Part shown: positions 6,059 through 9,287 of the stretch, piece by piece
Layout: each line of letters starts with the position of its first letter
Numbering within the stretch: position 1 is the stretch's first letter
Assembly (NCBI GenBank): GCA_002923335.1
Contig: BEHZ01000063.1
Coordinates: forward strand, 1-9,287
Direction of reading: 5' to 3'
Length of the DNA stretch: 9,287 bases
Source: a bacterium HR23
GTDB taxonomy: Bacteria; Chloroflexota; Dehalococcoidia; Lucifugimonadales; HRBIN23
Notes under the pieces: generated by a model
What the model was told of the DNA's origin: nothing
What the model saw: the letters and a program-made list of their open reading frames with translations, nothing else
Database searches by the model: none
Translations under genes and position numbers: made by a program

Positions 6059-6985
6059 ATGACGCTGGAGCGATACCTGGCCGATATCAGCGATACTTCC
6101 CGTCCCCTCAAGCACACCGTTCTGGCCGGCCTCTCGGGCCTCACCCCCGAGGAGGTGGAGGCAGTCCAGCGGGTGTGGCCCACTATCCCCGTGGAGAGGC
6201 GACGGCAGATCGTGGAGCGTCTCAGCGCTATGGCCGAGGAACGGGTGGAGATGGACTTCTCGCCCCTCTTCCGCCTGGCCCTTAAGGACCCGGACGAAGA
6301 GGTGCGTGCCCTGGCGGTGGGCGGGCTCTGGGAGTGCGAAGACCGCTCCCTTATCACTCCCCTCCTTACCCTTCTCAAGTGCGACGCCTCCCCAAAGGTG
6401 CGCTCGGCGGCCGCCCAGGGGCTGGGCAAGTTCGCCGGCATGGCGGTGGAGGGCCATTTGCCTCCCCACGAAGGGAAGCGCATCCTGGACGCTCTGGTGG
6501 CGACCTTCCGTAACCCCAAAGAGGATGTGGAGGTGCGTCGGCGGGCCCTGGAGGCCCTGGCGGTCTTCCCGGACCCGGTGGCCCACGACCTCATCCGCCA
6601 GGCCTACGAAAGCGCCGACCCCCGTCTGCGCCAGAGCGCCGTTTACGGTATGGGGCGCAACGGCGACGGCCAGTGGCACGCGGTTATCATTAAGGAACTG
6701 GCCAGCCCCAACCCGGCTATGCGCTATGAGGCGGCCGGGGCGTGTGCCGAACTGGGCGAGGAGAGCCTGGTGGTGCATCTCCTCCCCCTCCTGCAGGACG
6801 AGGACCTGGAGGTGCGCTTAAACGCCATCCGTGCCCTGGGGGCCATAGGAGGCAATCTGGCCAAGAAGAACCTCCTGCAACTCCTCAAGTCCCCCGATGC
6901 CACGGTGCGGGACGCCGCCCAGGATGCCCTGGAGCAGTTGCGGGCGCAAGAGGACCCCTTCACCTATAACTTCCGCACCCCCTAG
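6059..6985 (+). CDS. HEAT-repeat protein downstream of tldDE
   Basis: A 308-residue cytoplasmic protein without signal peptide or membrane segment. Seen: seven HEAT-like helical repeats, recognisable by D/SP-x-x-(V/L/M)-R-x-x-A-x-x-A/G-L. Their cores lie near residues 78-92, 109-125, 156-170, 185-201, 216-233, 247-264 and 278-294. The first 65 residues (TPEEVEAVQRVW, VERRRQIVERL) look helical but not repetitive. HEAT solenoids of this PBS-lyase-like type usually serve as binding scaffolds. The Cys and His residues do not form a recognisable active site. The ATG at 6059 follows GGAGGT by four bases; a start at 5987 inside tldE is rejected. The 10-base gap to tldE implies co-transcription, so it may be an adaptor for the TldD/TldE protease. 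That link is inference from position only. Confidence 0.9.
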   Translation: MTLERYLADISDTSRPLKHTVLAGLSGLTPEEVEAVQRVWPTIPVERRRQIVERLSAMAEERVEMDFSPLFRLALKDPDEEVRALAVGGLWECEDRSLITPLLTLLKCDASPKVRSAAAQGLGKFAGMAVEGHLPPHEGKRILDALVATFRNPKEDVEVRRRALEALAVFPDPVAHDLIRQAYESADPRLRQSAVYGMGRNGDGQWHAVIIKELASPNPAMRYEAAGACAELGEESLVVHLLPLLQDEDLEVRLNAIRALGAIGGNLAKKNLLQLLKSPDATVRDAAQDALEQLRAQEDPFTYNFRTP

Positions 6986-7068
6986 CCTTTTCGGGCCCCG
7001 GGGTATCCCCTTACATCCCCGCCCCTCCTGTGGCACCATGGCTGTGCCCCGCTGACAAGGAGGAACTC

Positions 7069-8327
7069 ATGGCCCAGCCTGTGCCAGCCGACGACGCCTC
7101 CTCCTTTGAGGCAGTGTGCTGGTTCTTTGACCAGTCGGCCGAACGCCTGCGCCTGGAGGACAGCCTGCGGGAGATGATGCGCCAGCCCTGGCGGGAACTC
7201 ACGGTTCAGGTGCCGGTGCGCTTGGACAACGGCCAGGTGAAGGTGCTGACGGGGTATCGGGTGCAACACAACGCCGCCCGTGGCCCTTACAAAGGGGGGG
7301 TGCGCTACCACCCCCAGGCCGACCTGGACGAGGTGCGCGCCCTGGCGTCCCTTATGACCTGGAAGACCGCAGTGGTGGACGTGCCCTTCGGGGGTGCCAA
7401 AGGGGGGGTGGCCTGCGACCCCTCCCAGTTCAGCCAGGCGGAACTGAACCGCATCACCCGCCGATATATCCAGAGCATCTCCCATATCATCGGCGTCAAC
7501 CGGGATATCCCCGCCCCCGACCTGGGCACCAACGCCCAGGTCATGGCGTGGATGATGGACGCCTACGGCCAACTCCACGGCTATACCCCGGCCATCGTCA
7601 CGGGCAAGCCGGTGGAACTGGGGGGCTCCTACGGACGGGAATCCGCTCCCGGCCGGGGACTGGTGAACTGCCTGGAGGAGTGGGCACGCCTCACCCAGTA
7701 TAACCTGCGAGGGGCGAAGGTGCTTATCCAGGGCTTCGGGCAGGTGGGCTCCTGGACGGCCCGCCTCATCGGCAACCTGGGGTGCGTGGTGACCGGTGTG
7801 GCCGACATCCGGGGGGGTATCTACAACCCCCACGGCCTAGATATCCCCCGCCTGCTGGAATACTCTCGCCAGGCCGGCACGGTGGTGGGCTTCCCCGACG
7901 CCGAGCCGGTGGACGGCAAGACCTTCCTGGAACTCCCCTGCGACATCCTTATCCCCGCCGCCATTGAGCACGTAATCCACGAAGGGAACGCCCCCCGCAT
8001 CCAGGCCCGCATCGTAGTGGAGGCAGCCAATCACCCCCTGACCCCCGTGCCGACATCATCCTGCGGGAGAAGGGGGTAATCATCCTGCCCGATATCCTGG
8101 TGAATGCAGGGGGCGTGGTGGTCTCATACTTTGAGTGGACCCAGAACATCCAGCAGTTCCGCTGGGATGAGGAGCAGGTGAACCTGGAGTTGTATAAAGT
8201 GATGACCCGTGCCACCCGCAATGTGGTGGAGACGGCCCGTATGTATCAGGTGGACCTGCGCCAGGCGGCCTACATCATCGGGGTGAGCCGGGTGGCTCGG
8301 GCCATTCAGTTGCGGGGCTTTGTGTAG
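7069..8327 (+). pseudogene. gdhA: Glutamate dehydrogenase (Glu/Leu/Phe/Val family), split by a frameshift
   Basis: This NAD(P)-dependent enzyme interconverts glutamate and 2-oxoglutarate plus ammonia. Seen: PYKGGVRYHP with Lys75 and MTWKTA with Lys99 bind substrate, and VPFGGAKGGVACDP carries catalytic Lys111. The Rossmann motif GFGQVG is at 222-227, and VADIRGGIYNPHGLD follows at 244-258. After Pro326 the frame breaks, giving an unrelated tail and a stop at 8077-8079 (336 residues). From 8046 the other frame continues exactly the expected sequence: RADIILREKGVIILPDILVN, then AGGVVVSYFEWTQN (including the substrate-pocket Ser), ending at 8325-8327. One extra C in the run at 8042-8046 would give an intact 419-residue protein, the normal length. 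The start is set by AAGGAGG with six bases to the ATG, preferred over a GTG at 7030. A sequencing or assembly error in the C run is the likeliest cause. A real inactivating mutation is possible. Confidence 0.9.
8046..8327 (+). other. Displaced 3' part of glutamate dehydrogenase
   Basis: This is the C-terminal 93 codons of the dehydrogenase in the -1 frame relative to the 5' part. It holds PDILVNAGGVVVSYFEW and the final helices ending LRGFV. The only in-frame start (GTG at 8100) has no ribosome binding site, so it is not an independent gene. Confidence 0.85.
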
Positions 8328-8347
8328 ATACTTCCCCTGAGGGACTC

Positions 8348-8392
8348 CCCCGCACGGCGGAAGGGCCTGCAACGCCTTCTCCCCGTGCGGGG
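8348..8392 (+). terminator. Hairpin after glutamate dehydrogenase
   Basis: CCCCGCACGG (8348-8357) pairs perfectly with CCGTGCGGGG (8383-8392). An inner GAAGG (8360-8364) pairs with CCTTC (8375-8379), making an extended stem. TATTCTAT follows rather than a clean T run. It starts 21 bases after the dehydrogenase stop and ends 37 bases before the transporter start, so it likely separates the two transcripts. Confidence 0.6.
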
Positions 8393-8429
8393 TATTCTAT
8401 ATGTTGCTACCCTCCGGGGAGGAAAACCT

Positions 8430-9287
8430 ATGCCCTCCCGGCGCCTGGGCATCCCCGTCCTTGCCCAGGGCAAGGGCCGTGTGATGGGGAAGGGCCGCTG
8501 GGCGGCGGTGCTGACGCCGGTGGCCCTGGCCCTGCTGGTGCTCCTTTCGCCCCGCCCTCCTTCCCTTTCCCCCGAGGGGCAGCGTGTGCTGGCAGTGGTG
8601 GTGCTCACCGTAGGCTTCTGGACGCTGGACGCTCTCCCGCCGCCTGCGGTGGGGCTTCTGGGAGTGCTCCTGCTGGTGCTGGTGCGGGGGGTGCCCCAGC
8701 CGGGGGACGCCTTTTCGGGCTTTACCAGCCCCAGTGGGTTCTTCCTGCTGGGGGTGCTGGGGATGGGGCTGGCGGTGCAAAGGAGCGGGTTGGCCAACCG
8801 CTTCGCCCGGTGGGCCATCGCCCGCTCCGGGGGAAGCCCCATCCGCATGTTCTGGCAGATGGTCGCCTCTTTCCCCCTTATGACCGTCTTCGTCCCCTCG
8901 GCCACTGCCCGCACAGGGATATTGGTGTATGTGTATGAGGAGGCTCTGGCCCTGGCCGGGCGAGGCAAGCGGGCGCCCCTTTCCAAGGGGATTATGCTGG
9001 CCCTCAACTCCATCAACCGCCTGGCGTCCACCACCCTGCTGACCGGGGGCATCACCCCTATTACCACCTCGGCCATTCTTGGCTCTGCCCTGGGGCCGAT
9101 AGAGTGGACGAGGTGGCTGGTGCTTCTCGCCCCGCCCTATCTGCTCCTACTGGCGGTGGGGGCGGTCCTGCTCCACTGGCTCTATGTGCGCCGGGAGAGG
9201 GGGGCTGTCTCAGCCCCTGCGGGGGGCCCGTCTGCGCCATGGGGCCCGGCGGAAAGGCGCACTCTAGGCGTGGTGCTGGTGGCCTCG
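8430..9287 (+). CDS. DASS/SLC13-family anion transporter, N-terminal part
   Basis: The first 286 residues of an integral membrane protein are visible; the gene continues past the right edge. Seen: a basic N-terminus, then hydrophobic segments near 24-40, 51-67, 72-88, 102-117, 140-157, 185-205 and 228-253. AFSGFTSPSGFFLLG (94-108), followed by GLAVQRSGLANRFARW (113-128), matches the first repeat of divalent anion:Na+ symporters. VPSATARTGIL (155-165) stands where the family has its SNTA-type substrate/sodium motif. LTGGITPITTSA (204-215) follows. Known members carry dicarboxylates, citrate or sulfate with sodium or protons. The key motifs deviate (Ser-Ala-Thr in place of Ser-Asn-Thr), so substrate and coupling ion cannot be named. 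The GGGGAGG site seven bases before the ATG supports this start; Met19 is an alternative that would remove the basic leader. Confidence 0.85.
   Translation, partial: MPSRRLGIPVLAQGKGRVMGKGRWAAVLTPVALALLVLLSPRPPSLSPEGQRVLAVVVLTVGFWTLDALPPPAVGLLGVLLLVLVRGVPQPGDAFSGFTSPSGFFLLGVLGMGLAVQRSGLANRFARWAIARSGGSPIRMFWQMVASFPLMTVFVPSATARTGILVYVYEEALALAGRGKRAPLSKGIMLALNSINRLASTTLLTGGITPITTSAILGSALGPIEWTRWLVLLAPPYLLLLAVGAVLLHWLYVRRERGAVSAPAGGPSAPWGPAERRTLGVVLVAS

Noticed and set aside
4525..6594. 689-codon open frame antisense to tldE and the HEAT gene
   Set aside because: Low-complexity Gly/His/Arg-rich translation with no recognisable domain; it opposes three well-supported genes.
6986..7068. Possible terminator or promoter between the HEAT gene and glutamate dehydrogenase
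   Set aside because: Only short dyads (GGGCCC, GGGG-TAT-CCCC) and no convincing -35/-10 pair were found, so nothing is called; the dehydrogenase may be read from upstream.
8100..8327. Independent 75-residue gene
   Set aside because: Its sequence is the C-terminus of glutamate dehydrogenase and it has no ribosome binding site.

Overview
The window is GC-rich bacterial chromosome with strong G/C preference at third codon positions and short intergenic gaps. A CIRCE-controlled groES-groEL operon, a GroEL without the Gly-Gly-Met tail, a TldD/TldE pair followed by a HEAT-repeat protein, and a Glu-family dehydrogenase suggest a Chloroflexota-like bacterium. This placement is inference from general resemblance, not from a phylogenetic marker. 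No rRNA, tRNA, CRISPR array, insertion sequence or phage gene was seen.

Layout. (1) 1-208, minus strand: N-terminus of an exported lipoprotein running off the left edge. The last readable residues resemble the start of Sec-type (clade II) nitrous oxide reductase, but too little is present to be sure. (2) 209-594: divergent intergenic region with two small inverted repeats, an imperfect 32-bp direct repeat in two copies, a sigma-70-type promoter and a perfect CIRCE operator. (3) 595-2523: groES-groEL. (4) 2548-2579: a 15-bp perfect hairpin between converging genes, a likely bidirectional terminator. (5) 2583-3260, minus strand: an endonuclease III-type [4Fe-4S] DNA glycosylase. (6) 3362-6985, plus strand: tldD, tldE (ATGA overlap) and a seven-repeat HEAT protein, tightly packed as one operon. 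(7) 7069-8327: a glutamate dehydrogenase split by an apparent one-base deletion in a C run near 8042-8046; the 3' part continues in another frame to 8327. (8) 8348-8392: hairpin, probable terminator. (9) 8430-9287: N-terminal part of a DASS/SLC13-type membrane transporter, cut by the right edge.

The genes are mostly housekeeping: protein folding under heat-shock control, base-excision repair, peptide proteolysis by the TldD/TldE metalloprotease, nitrogen/carbon interchange at glutamate, and anion uptake. The points most worth following are the glutamate dehydrogenase frameshift, the unexplained repeats upstream of groES, the possible nosZ at the left edge, and the HEAT protein joined to tldDE. 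Nothing here is clearly a new biological system.
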